Shown here: piece after piece, positions 11,364-20,353 of the stretch
How positions within the stretch are numbered: the stretch's first letter is position 1
How the letters are laid out: each line of letters opens with the position of its first letter
Source: Pyropia haitanensis
Taxonomy: Eukaryota > Rhodophyta > Bangiophyceae > Bangiales > Bangiaceae
DNA: 64,000 bases
Direction of reading: 5' to 3'
NCBI GenBank assembly: GCA_008729055.1
Contig: SDUX01000009.1
Span: 442,806 to 506,805 of the forward strand
Position numbers and translations under genes: made by a program
The notes under the pieces: generated by a model
What the model saw: only the letters and a program-made list of their open reading frames with translations
Told to the model about the DNA's origin: nothing
Database searches by the model: none

Positions 11364-11556
11364 AAATCCGTCTGGCTCCCGCGCAAAAATCCCCAAGATA
11401 CGAACCACTGCAATACTCTGCAAATGGGGTGCCGAAAGTCCCAGTCGGAATTTCGAGCTGAAATCGGAATATTTCACTCATGGGTCGGGTGAAATCCAAT
11501 CTCAATTCTGAGACACTTGCTCCGAATATTCAAACCCAGATTCGGGGTTTGTCACA
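11036..11556 (+). repeat. LTR, downstream copy
   Basis: About 97-98% identical to 5236-5756 by eye, with TATAAA at 11252-11257 and AATAAA at 11327-11332. Left flank CCAAC and right flank AACAC do not match each other or the CCAGC of the other LTR. The nearest purine tract (AAAGGAGGGGA, 10987-10997) is 38 bases upstream rather than abutting the LTR. Confidence 0.85.
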
Positions 11557-12054
11557 AACACGACATGCCTCCCTCCCCCCCCCCTCCCAGGCTGTACCGG
11601 CAGACCGCGCGGCCGGGCGGCAGACGGCCGGTGCCAGCAGCTGCGGCGCGCCGGCAGCAGACGACGTGGAGGCCGGCCGCCCGGCGTGCGCCTGCCGGCG
11701 GGGCGCGCCGCCGAGCCCGTGGCGTTGCGGGGGGGGGAGGCCGGCCGGCCGGCGGCGATGACGGCGGCCGTGGCCCGAGCCCGACGCCCGCGTGGCGCCG
11801 GTGGAGCCGGCGGGCCGCGGCCGCCGCCCCCACCACCGCCACCGCTACCACCGCCGCTTCCGCCACCTCTCGACAGCCCGCAGGGGGGCCGCCGCACCAG
11901 CAGCGTCCACGGCGGTGACGGCAGTGGCGGCGGCAGCCGGGGCGGCGATGACGGTGGCGGGGGCGGCGGCGGCGGCGGCGGCGATGATGGCGGCGGTGGC
12001 GGCGGCGGCGGTGGCAGCGACAGCCCAGCAGGTGAGAAAGTCGGCAGCGCCGCC
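11557..12054. other. GC-rich low-complexity spacer
   Basis: C-runs followed by GGC repeats (11810-12050). Frames are open in several phases, with Ala/Gly/Arg-rich translations and no domain. I see no gene. Confidence 0.5.
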
Positions 12055-12203
12055 GGCGATTGAGTGAAGCCGTCCGGGCCGTCGTGGAAGTGAGCCGGGG
12101 GGGTCGGTAGGTCGTCGCGGCCGCGGCGGGGGCGCCCGGCCAGCGCGGGGGGGCGGCCAGGCCAGAGGCCAGCGCCGCACTGGCCGCGGTGCTGCGACGG
12201 CGC

Positions 12204-12997
12204 ACCCCACGGCGGCGGCCGCTGCCGCAGAGGAGGGGCGTGGGTGGGGCGAACGAGGCTGGCGGGTGCTGGTGGTCACAGCCGGGTCATACGCGCCACG
12301 ACGAGTGGCGGAAGGGGGGGCGATGAAGCGCTGTGCGGCGAGGGGGGGGGAGATCCGAGGCTGCCGAGGTGGGCGAGTAGCAGGGTTGGGCGGGGGGTGG
12401 TTCGGTTCGCTTCGGATACGTTCAGATTGGTATGGAACGTGTGCAACATGAGGAGTGACCGAACCGAACGTGGTTCAACTTATCAACAAATTGATGTGAT
12501 TCATGCACAATATTTTTTTGTTGAGACTTGATATGTGAGTCCCGTCCACCTGAACCAGGTGCAGCCTGGTGTCTCGATGCTCGCTGAAGGCTCACCGCGC
12601 GATCCGTCCTCCCCCTCGTTGACCGATGACAGTTGCGCCGCCTCGGCGCGCGGGCGCATTGAGGCCGTGGGGGGGTGCGGAACCTTGGCGCGTGGCCGGC
12701 CACCAGACACGCCGTCAGCGTATGGAGCGATGCACTGCGTGGACAATGACCAGTTCAGACTGTGCGTGGCTGTATCGACTCGTTGCACCATCCGCTACTT
12801 CCTCAAATCGTGCCGTGCGAGCAAAATAAGTGCGCGGAAACATAGAATTACTTTTTATAAGTCGTTCTTTGTTCGGTTCGGTTCGGTTCGCACGTTTCAC
12901 TGCAATCAGAAAACCTGGGGCACGTGAGGGTGGAACTTAACAACCCTGGCGAGTAGAGACACGGCTTGCCCACCACACCAGCCCCGAGCACGAGCAT
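12204..12997. other. Segment present in copy A, absent from copy B
   Basis: Copy B passes directly from the ...GCTGCGACGGCGC block to ...CAAGGATGTGACGG (59905-59910), whereas copy A has ~794 bases between them. The segment holds several TTCGGTTCGG motifs near 12400 and 12868 and their complement near 12455. I cannot define terminal repeats or a target duplication, so insertion in A or deletion in B are both possible. No gene is recognisable. Confidence 0.6.
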
Positions 12998-13779
12998 CAA
13001 GGATGTGACGGAAAGTGATCACCCAGGAGAGTTTCTGTGCGAGGTACTTTGGAAAGCACATTTTCATGTGTGAGTGCTGAATGAATGTACTCACAAGTTG
13101 TTATTGGACCAAACCCTGCTTCGAGACTCGAGTGGTGAAACAGCTTGGGCAGCGACCCGCCGCACCGGACGCTATCGGATACCAAGCGTATGGGTCGACG
13201 GGGACCCGCCGCGGGCGGTACATACATAGCAGCCGCCGCCCGGCGTCATCCAGCTGCTGTCCGGTATGGGTCCCTCCGTCGCCCGTGACGTCCAGTCATG
13301 TGCCGCCTCGAGCCTCGGTTCTAGGGCCGTCATGGCCTCCTCGCCAGAAACGGCCCGCCCGACTGTGGTCTGCCGTCTTCTGCTCCTTCGCCTGACCTCC
13401 CCCCCACCCTCCGCGCCGAGGGGCGCGCTGCGGCGGGAGAAAACGAGGCAGCACCCCGCGCGGAGAGGGTGTGTGTAAGGGGGGGAAATAGGGGTACTAT
13501 GCGCCTTCGGCCTGCCGTCGGCGTGTACCGACGCGTGGCGGAAACCGCCAGCCGAAACGGCCGACTTCAGTGCCAACGAAGACCCCCTTGCAGCGGCGTA
13601 CGCCGGGGTCGGGAAAAGCAGTCGGTTGGCGTTATCACCCACATGAATTCAATCGCCTGCGCAGCCAGCTCTCACACACTCGGCGCGTCGTTCATAAAGT
13701 CCATCTGGAAGCCGTTGGGTCGACTGGGAGAAGGGTGGCAGCGGACAGTACCATTCTGTGGAGAGACGTTCCTCATCTA
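12998..13779 (+). repeat. Duplicated non-coding block ending at the transposon
   Basis: Near-identical to 59909-60685, including the 238-base segment also found at 4918-5155. No convincing gene, although plus and minus frames of up to 150 codons are open. It ends at the TA target of the inserted transposon. Confidence 0.8.
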
Positions 13780-14757
13780 TCCGTCTGGGGAGTAAATCTG
13801 ACCATCGCCCCTGTCTGCCCCCATAGATACGGCTGTGATGCTTCTTTTTTGAAGCGCAAAATATGTCTTTGCTCGTGAGAGTCTCGCGCACACCCTCATT
13901 TTTTCCGCTTCACGAACAGACGTGTCCTTCTATTTCTTCTTTATATCGGGCCGGTAAAGACCGGCGGGTAAATCTGACCGCAGCTGTTGTCTGCGAACGC
14001 AAGCAATGGAGCCACACAAGCGGGCAAATTGACCCGGATATTTGAGGGAAAAAGACACGACAGCTGTGGATCGTTGTCGCGTCCGGGCCTCTCGTGTTCC
14101 TATCGCTGGTGCAGAACCGTCTGGCCTACTTCCTGCCGAGAGCAGAGCATGCCCACCTCGGGCCCGCCCACGCCCCCCGCAACCCACGCACCTCTCCCCT
14201 ACCCCCCCCCCCCCCCACCGGTTTGCCGTTCCCGACCGCGGCCACTGCAGTTGTGACGCCATCGCAGGTACAAAACTGTCTGACCCGCTTCCCCCCCGCC
14301 GCCACAGGCTGCCAGACGACGGACCGCCTGCCCTCAACCCCCCTCGAGGCCCGCCTCCACCTCGGCCCCCCCCCCCGCCCGTTTGCTCTACGCAGCCACT
14401 GTGGCCGCTGGTCTCGCTGGCACAGAACTGTCCGACCCGCTCCCCTCCTGGCACACTCTGTCCTCCCTCAGGCATCAACCGCCCACCCCCCCTCTTGACA
14501 CGTCCACTGCATTGCAGTCGCCATGTCAAGCTCTTGTGTTCCAATCGTTGTTCCATAGCCCGACACTCCGTCTCCTGCTTCCCCCCCCTGCTATCACCAG
14601 CCCTCTGGAACCAATCCACATCCTCTACCCTCAACGGCACCGTCATTCGCCCCCTGCCGCAAGCCCCCCTACTCACCCAAACATGTCCCACCCTTGTTGC
14701 TGCACCCCTTCGCTCCCCATCTCCACTCCCGGACGCGTGTCAATCCTTGGAGGCGGG

Positions 14758-16620
14758 TCAGAGGCGGGGGGGGGGAGAGTGCGCAGTCACAGGGTCCACG
14801 GATGCGCGGGCCGCCGTCCTCTGCTTCTGGCGCTGCGCCTGCCGTCGGCGTCGCGTTTTCGAAACGCCCGGCTGCAGGCGCCTCAACATGTGCCGCGCTT
14901 CGTCCACAGCGGCCGCCGCCACAACCGCCCGCTTCCGGGCAATTTCCTTGACACGCGCCTCCACCCTCGCCGTCTCACGCCGCTTCGAGGCGGCCGCCTT
15001 GCGAGCGGCCACGGCTGTCCGCTCCTGCTCCTTCTCGACGGCCCGCTCTGCTGCCCGTTTTTCCCGCTCCTCCTTGGCCTTCTCAGCCTCCTTGGCCTTG
15101 GCCACCCGTTCCGCCTCCAGGGTCTTGAGTGTCTCGAGCACTTGAGGCGCGTTTGCCAGCGTCGCGCGACCCGCCGCTGACAGCGTCCCGTTTACAACGG
15201 TCGCAACCTTAATATCCTTGCTAACGGCCGGGATGCACAGACGCATCAACCTTGGCACATCCGTGTCGGCTAGTACAGGGGAATCCGCTCCCTTACTCAG
15301 CTCTTCAATCGGGACCCGAGTACAGTCCAACGGTCACATACCAACCCGCCGTAAAGCATCCTTGAGTGACCCTCTAGTAAACGCCGAGTTGGAGGCGCTC
15401 CCGACACATTCGACGAGGTCGACGACTGAAAACGCGCGCCGCTCCCGCACACACTTGCCCGCCCGGCGCACGACCGCTGCGCGCAGCGCCGGTTGGAACC
15501 TCCCAAAGGCGCTGGGCGAGTCCAAGGCCTGCAGCAGGTGGGACATCTTGGACGGTTCAATGATGACGTGTACGCCCGCCTCCAACAACAGGCGCAGACC
15601 CAGAGGAGAGAGGTGGACCTTGGCGCCGTCCAGGGCCAGCACCTTGCTTTCGCCCGGAAAAAACCTCATAGCAAAGCTCGCCATGTGGCGCGCGTAGTTG
15701 TCGAAGACCTCTTTCGTGAACCCCGACGGGCTGCGCCGCATGACGACGGCACCGTCCTGCAAGAGAGTTGCCAAAGGGATAGTCTCCTTGACGGTGCCGT
15801 CGGGGCGCTGGATGCGCACGTAGGCGTGCCCCTCGGTCGCTCCCTCCACCACTAAAACAGGCGGGCACACGTCCCCCGACGCCGCCACGGTGAAGGCCGC
15901 GGTGCGCGACGCCACCGCGGACCCCACATCGGGAACAATGAGCTCTGGCTTGTGGAGCCCGCACGGCCCCAGCACCGTCGACCGCGAGTTGAGGATGATT
16001 TCCCTTGCCTTCACCGCCGTCTCGTCCATGTTCCATATCTGTCGGCCCATGGTAATTCGCTCGTGCCGAAAAAGAAGCGTCAACGCCGCGTACCAACGAG
16101 CCACGATCTTTGGGCGTGAGTTTCGGGCACGACCCGTCTGCAATGTCCCAACTCGGTATTGACGCAGATCCGGCCACCGACCCAGAAAAGAGTGCACAAA
16201 ACTCGTACCTGAAGTTGTGGTCCCGCCAAAGTAGGACTCAGCAGATGCCCGGCGGGCGGGTGACAGAGTGTTGATATACTCAGCACACTTCTTCCGAAAG
16301 GCCATCGGAGAGAGGCCCGACCCGATGATGGCCTGGAGGCGGAGGTACTTCGCCAACACCGCCTCTTCAGCGGCCGAGAAGAACGGTGGGCGCCCCATAC
16401 GCTTCACCTGCCCTTGGTTCCGCAGCATTGTCCGGACGCGACCACGAGACACGCTCGATTCGCACACGAGGCGTTGGACCGTCCATCCCTCAGCCTTGAA
16501 CCGCGGCAGGATCTCAGCGACGCGGGCCTGCTGCTCAGCCTTCGATCGTGGCAGCTTCTTGTTCGAAGGAGGGGGGGGGGGGGGGGGGGGGGGGTGCTTG
16601 GGCGCCCGGCCTCCCGCCAT
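14758..16620 (-). pseudogene. Pogo/Tigger-like DDE transposase, in-frame TGA
   Basis: Catalyses cut-and-paste transposition at TA. From the ATG at 16620 (protein starts MAGGRAPKH) comes a polyproline tract encoded by a run of 24 G on the plus strand. A helix-turn-helix-like N-terminal region follows (AEQQARVAEILPRF... RGRVRTMLRNQG). The DDE catalytic core comes next: Asp in WNMDETAV (~residue 199), Asp in LALDGAKVHLSP (~331) and Asp in HLLQALDSP (~367), which gives D-35-D. A TGA at 15334-15336 ends this frame after 428 residues. The same frame continues at once for ~190 codons of Lys/Glu/Ala/Arg-rich coiled-coil, so the ancestral protein was probably ~620 residues. An upstream extension to 16833 is open but lacks family features. 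The core is intact, so the shortened protein could still be active. Confidence 0.85.
16571..16594 (+). repeat. G24 homopolymer run
   Basis: Twenty-four consecutive G on the plus strand inside the transposase frame, read as polyproline on the minus strand. Its length is likely unstable, and a change not divisible by three would shift the frame after only ~10 codons. Confidence 0.9.
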
Positions 16621-17726
16621 TGGTGCAACCCGGGCTGCAGGCGCACGACTGCCGACGTCTACTGATCGGTTCAGTTTGGGCGTGGGCGTCGTGGAGCACG
16701 ACGCTTGGCACGCCCGGCGGCATGTGCGTCTGTGGGCCGCACACGGCGTCTCTGGGCCCCAACGGGCGCCAATTGATGCAATTGGAATCATCCGAAAGAC
16801 GCACCCCCCTCGGACTCTTCTGCCCTGTAGCACGACGAGGACATGTCTGTGCGGAGAAAAAAAAACACCATAGGAAAGTAGGGCCTGCGACGAGTCTGTC
16901 CATGTGTGTCTCGTCAGGGGGCATGCTTGTTGTACTCAGAGAGGATAAAAACGAGCCTGAGAAAGTGGCTCGGAAATGTCGTCGAGTACGGAGTTCGTAT
17001 GTAAACACTGGCATTCTTCCCATTGCGGCGATGGTCAGATTTACCCGCCGTGGTCAGATTTACCAACCAGACGGATACCAAGTGGAGGGGTGGCGTGGGA
17101 GCGAGCGTGGCTCTGGGCGGGACGTCGCGCCCGCGCCTACGGCAAGCACATGGTGCTAAGTACCAACAAAGTACGTGCGGACAGATGGCACGCCGGATGT
17201 CTGGCACCGTATTGGCTGAGGCAGGATTCTATCGATGCAACGGTTGACGCTGGTAGCAAAAGGTGCGCGATGACCGTGGCCCACTCATGTTGTTTTGACA
17301 TTGATGTTTGACTCGGCCAGGCTGGATCATTCGCCACTCAAGGGAACCTGACCCAGCCGGCAAAGGGAGGGCTGCTATACCTGCCACCGCGTCGTGCTTA
17401 GTGCGCGCATACAGCGATGAGCTCGGGCGCCAGCGGCAGCGCACAGTGCTTCACAACCACCATCACGTGCTAGAACCTGTTTCGTGCCATGACCCTTTCG
17501 GCTGGTCCTCTGCAGGCTGCCAGGCCACGGGGCGCTGTCCACAGCTGGCTAATCTAGCGGTGCCAACACTGGAGTCGGAAGACTCTATGAGGTACGCTCG
17601 GACGCCTAGGGACTGTTGGCTCTTTGACTGTGGGGTGTGGCCGGCGATCGCGCCGGCGGAGCGGGCCGTTGCATCAGACACTGCGCACACGGCTGGCGCG
17701 GGCACCTGTTGGTCGAGTGTTCCACC

Positions 17727-20353
17727 ATGGCCGCCAGGCGGAGAGTCATTTTCGTCTGGGTGGCGGCCCTTTGTGAGCTCCCCCTGCTGCTTCTCCCGTT
17801 CTTTGGTGCTGCAGCGGAGAGGTGTGACCCCTCCGATACGGGGCCAACAGGGCCGTTATCCCCACAGGTACGTGTACTCATTGCCGCCCTTGGTGGGGGA
17901 GGCGCCCTTCAGCGCAGCCAACCATTGCGGGCAGGTCTACAGACGCCGTTGGTGACGTACTATTCGTGTGTTTCGTTGGCAAGACTTCCATCGCTCTGAT
18001 GCTGATCTGAGTTTTGTGGCGCTGATTCGTTCCTGGTCATCCTGGCTGCTCGTTTCTTCCTCTGTCTGAGTGCCCTCTCGACGGACAGAAGCGCTTGCTG
18101 GATGTATTCAGGACAGCAGTGAGCCCGGCCAACTGGGGCCTCCAGTCCCGCGGGGTGGTATCGTTGGCCCACGACGGGGATCCGGTACGTTCTCTGAGAG
18201 ATCGTGTCGTGGGCATGGGTCTCTCCGGAGGGGACTCTAGCATCCGATCCGCAGAGGGTATTGTGCAACAAGTGCCAGCGCCTTGCTTGAAAGAGGCAAC
18301 ACGTGGGGTGGGATCGCTGACGAGCCAGGCCCTGTCACCTCAACCACTTCGGGCTGACCAGACTTTGTGCCTTGCGTCATGCGTTTACCCCTCTGTATCG
18401 GCCACGCCCGTTCCTCCCTGTTGCACGCTCCGCAGGTGTCTGTGGTCCTTTTGGACGTCTTGCGCCACCAGTCTGTCGAAGAGCACTCGTGTCTGGCACA
18501 CCCTGAGAAGAAGTTTTGCGGGCTGGGGCCTTCCCATCCTGCCAATATCGGCAAAATGTTGTACAACTTCTCCGACCCCGAGCTCAACATCAAGGGGAGC
18601 TCGACTCAGACTCTCACAGGCGGGATCTGCCTCGACAAGGAGTGCAACAGGCTTACTACTGTGACCCTACACGATGGTAGCTGCTCCTACACGGCTGATA
18701 TGAAGGAAGTCAAAGCTAATGATGCGGAGCCTCGCGACACCCTGTTCAACCTGACCCAATTGGTACCCACGCTGACGAGTGTGGAGGAGGTCAACATAGC
18801 TACACTGAATGAATCAGTTGACGCCGACGTCCTCCACTACGGTATTGTGCATCGAGACAATGAGCGCGACTGGGAAGCAAAAGGATACCGAGGGGTAAGT
18901 GCCAAGATGGGTGTGCCCAACGGTTGGTCGTCGTCTGCTATGATCTCCTTGTCGTTCTGCAGCGGGAAACTGACGCCCCAGGTGTTCTACGCTATGGTAT
19001 GGAAGTTTGCCTGTTCTTTCTGTCGTATTGGAGTTGTTCCTGCTGTTGGCCACCCATTGCTGTCCTCCCGTCAGGCTGCGCGACGAGTGAATATCACTTG
19101 GGAATGTGATATGTCCCAGTGGCACACAGGCGCAAGGAAGAACGATCCGGAAGAAGACACAGTCCCACGTGGCTGCAGTGGCAGTGGCGGCAACCGAGTG
19201 CCAAGCGGCTCGTCGTTCACAGACTCATCACGAATCGCGCACATCAACGACAGCAACACTCAAGGGGACATTGGCGCGATGTGCTCTAATATGTCCTCCA
19301 CCCTGTTGCGGGCTGCATCTACGATCGCCTCAACACAGGACGTGGTGGCTTCGGGACTCCGCGAAGGGGCGTTCCTGTCACCAAAGCCGAACCGCTTGTC
19401 AACTACAGAGGTGGTCCTTTCGATTGTTTCGGCGGCGCAGGGTGTGGGAGTCACGTTTGTGCTGCTCTTTCTGCAGGCCGACGAGTGGGGCCTTCGCTTT
19501 GTGAGACTAGCTCTTTGGATCCATCGCAGGCGGTTCGGTCTGTTGGGACGGCCGGTACCTGAGCACGTTCTGGCCGCAAACCCAGCTGTGGGCAGGCGGA
19601 CCACGAGGCTCTTTGGCTTGCTGTTGATAGCGACCATTCTGGCAGTGTACGTGGAGGACGTTCTTGAGAGAGGTATGCAGAGGGCTGATGGGGGCCGCCC
19701 ACTGCTGGCCTCACCTACTGCATGCAGTTGTTCTAACCCTTGGTCTCCTGTATGTGTGTTGCTTCCCCGTACCCTCTCCCCGCGTGAGGTTTGTGCAACT
19801 TTTCGGCTTGCTCCCCTCCAGCGTCGAGTTCCTGCCGCTTGGCTTTGCTTTTGCTTCCGAAAAACAGGCTCATGACTGGACGGGGACGTTCGCGCACGTG
19901 GACTTGGCTGTCATCGTGCCCGGCTCGAACAACGGTGGCATCGCATGCAGCACGGGCGTCCCCTTTGTGGTCATTGCTCTTCTGGGCCAAGCTCGCTACA
20001 TCAACACCCACTGGCGGATCTTGCTCGTGTCATGGCTGCTGCTGGCACCCGCCACCGTGCTGTTGCTCATCACCAGGGCATTCACGTGGCAGTGGGTGGA
20101 GGCGCCGCAGCCTGTGGCGGTAGCCGAGGAAGAGATAGTGTCTGACGAGGTAGGCGCCGGTGCTGATGAGCCGGGCACCGGCACTGATGAGTCGGACACC
20201 GGATCGGACGAGGCGGTAGCCGGCAGTGCCGTTGGCCAAGAGGTCCGTCCTGGGCCCGTGGGGGGATCCGCTACTGAGCATCCCGCGACGGGAACATCTT
20301 CAGCGCGACGAGCGACGCAAGGAGCGTTGCGTCGCCGCTCGCACACGATGTGA
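17727..20353 (+). CDS. Secreted-ectodomain multi-pass membrane protein, copy A
   Basis: Proposed exons: 17727-17867, 18436-18894, 19075-19672, 19728-20353 (607 residues). Donors GTACGT, GTAAGT and GTATGC pair with CAG acceptors, with phases 0, 0 and 1. The start ATG lies in TCCACCATGG context. Residues 1-30 form a signal peptide (RRRVIFVWVAALCELPLLLLPFF). Residues ~31-310 form a Cys- and Asn-rich ectodomain with several N-glycosylation motifs. Hydrophobic segments follow at ~313-334, 379-414 (possibly two), ~419-442 and 477-518. Residues 521-607 are an acidic tail with GTGTDESDTGSDE-like repeats. I do not recognise the family. Intron 1 (568 nt) could hide a small exon, and intron 2 (180 nt) is open in frame and could be retained. 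Copy B shares nearly every residue and the same splice sites, which supports the model. Confidence 0.75.

Larger units (their letters stand above)
5236..11556 (+). mobile_element. Copia-like LTR retrotransposon lacking RT/RNase H
   Basis: Two 521-bp repeats (5236-5756 and 11036-11556, exactly 5,800 bases apart, about 12 differences) bracket Gag, protease and integrase frames on the plus strand. Protease followed by integrase is the Ty1/copia gene order. In complete members RT and RNase H follow integrase, but here the integrase C-terminus runs within ~120 bases of the downstream LTR, so they are absent. Gag is split by a solo LTR and protease carries an in-frame TGA, so the copy is defective. 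The LTR flanks do not behave as a simple pair (see findings). Confidence 0.8.
13780..17075 (-). mobile_element. Tc1/mariner-pogo-type DNA transposon
   Basis: 3,296 bp, flanked by TA at 13778-13779 and 17076-17077. The 25-bp terminal inverted repeats start TCCGTCTGG and include GTAAATCTGACCA, with three mismatches between ends (13780-13804 and 17051-17075). The GTAAATCTGACC motif recurs inside both ends (13968-13979 left; complement 17033-17044 right), as expected for transposase-binding sites. A DDE transposase lies on the minus strand. The unoccupied target is preserved at 60684-60685 in copy B, which proves the ends. 13805-14757 is C-rich non-coding DNA. Confidence 0.92.
12055..20353 (+). 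repeat. Segmental duplication, copy A
   Basis: Matches 59755-64000 in the same orientation. The shared blocks run in the same order: 12060-12203, 12998-13779, 17076-17150, part of the gene upstream region (17300-17640), and the whole gene from 17727 on. Between gene exons 2-4 the offset is exactly 44,220 bases with no indel. Copy A differs by a 794-bp extra segment (12204-12997) and the 3.3-kb transposon. Copy B differs by insertions upstream of its gene. Confidence 0.9.

Noticed and set aside
18963..18981. Nineteen-base micro-exon within intron 2 of gene copy A
   Set aside because: Flanked by good acceptor and donor sequences, but its length breaks the reading frame into a stop; the single 180-nt intron fits better.
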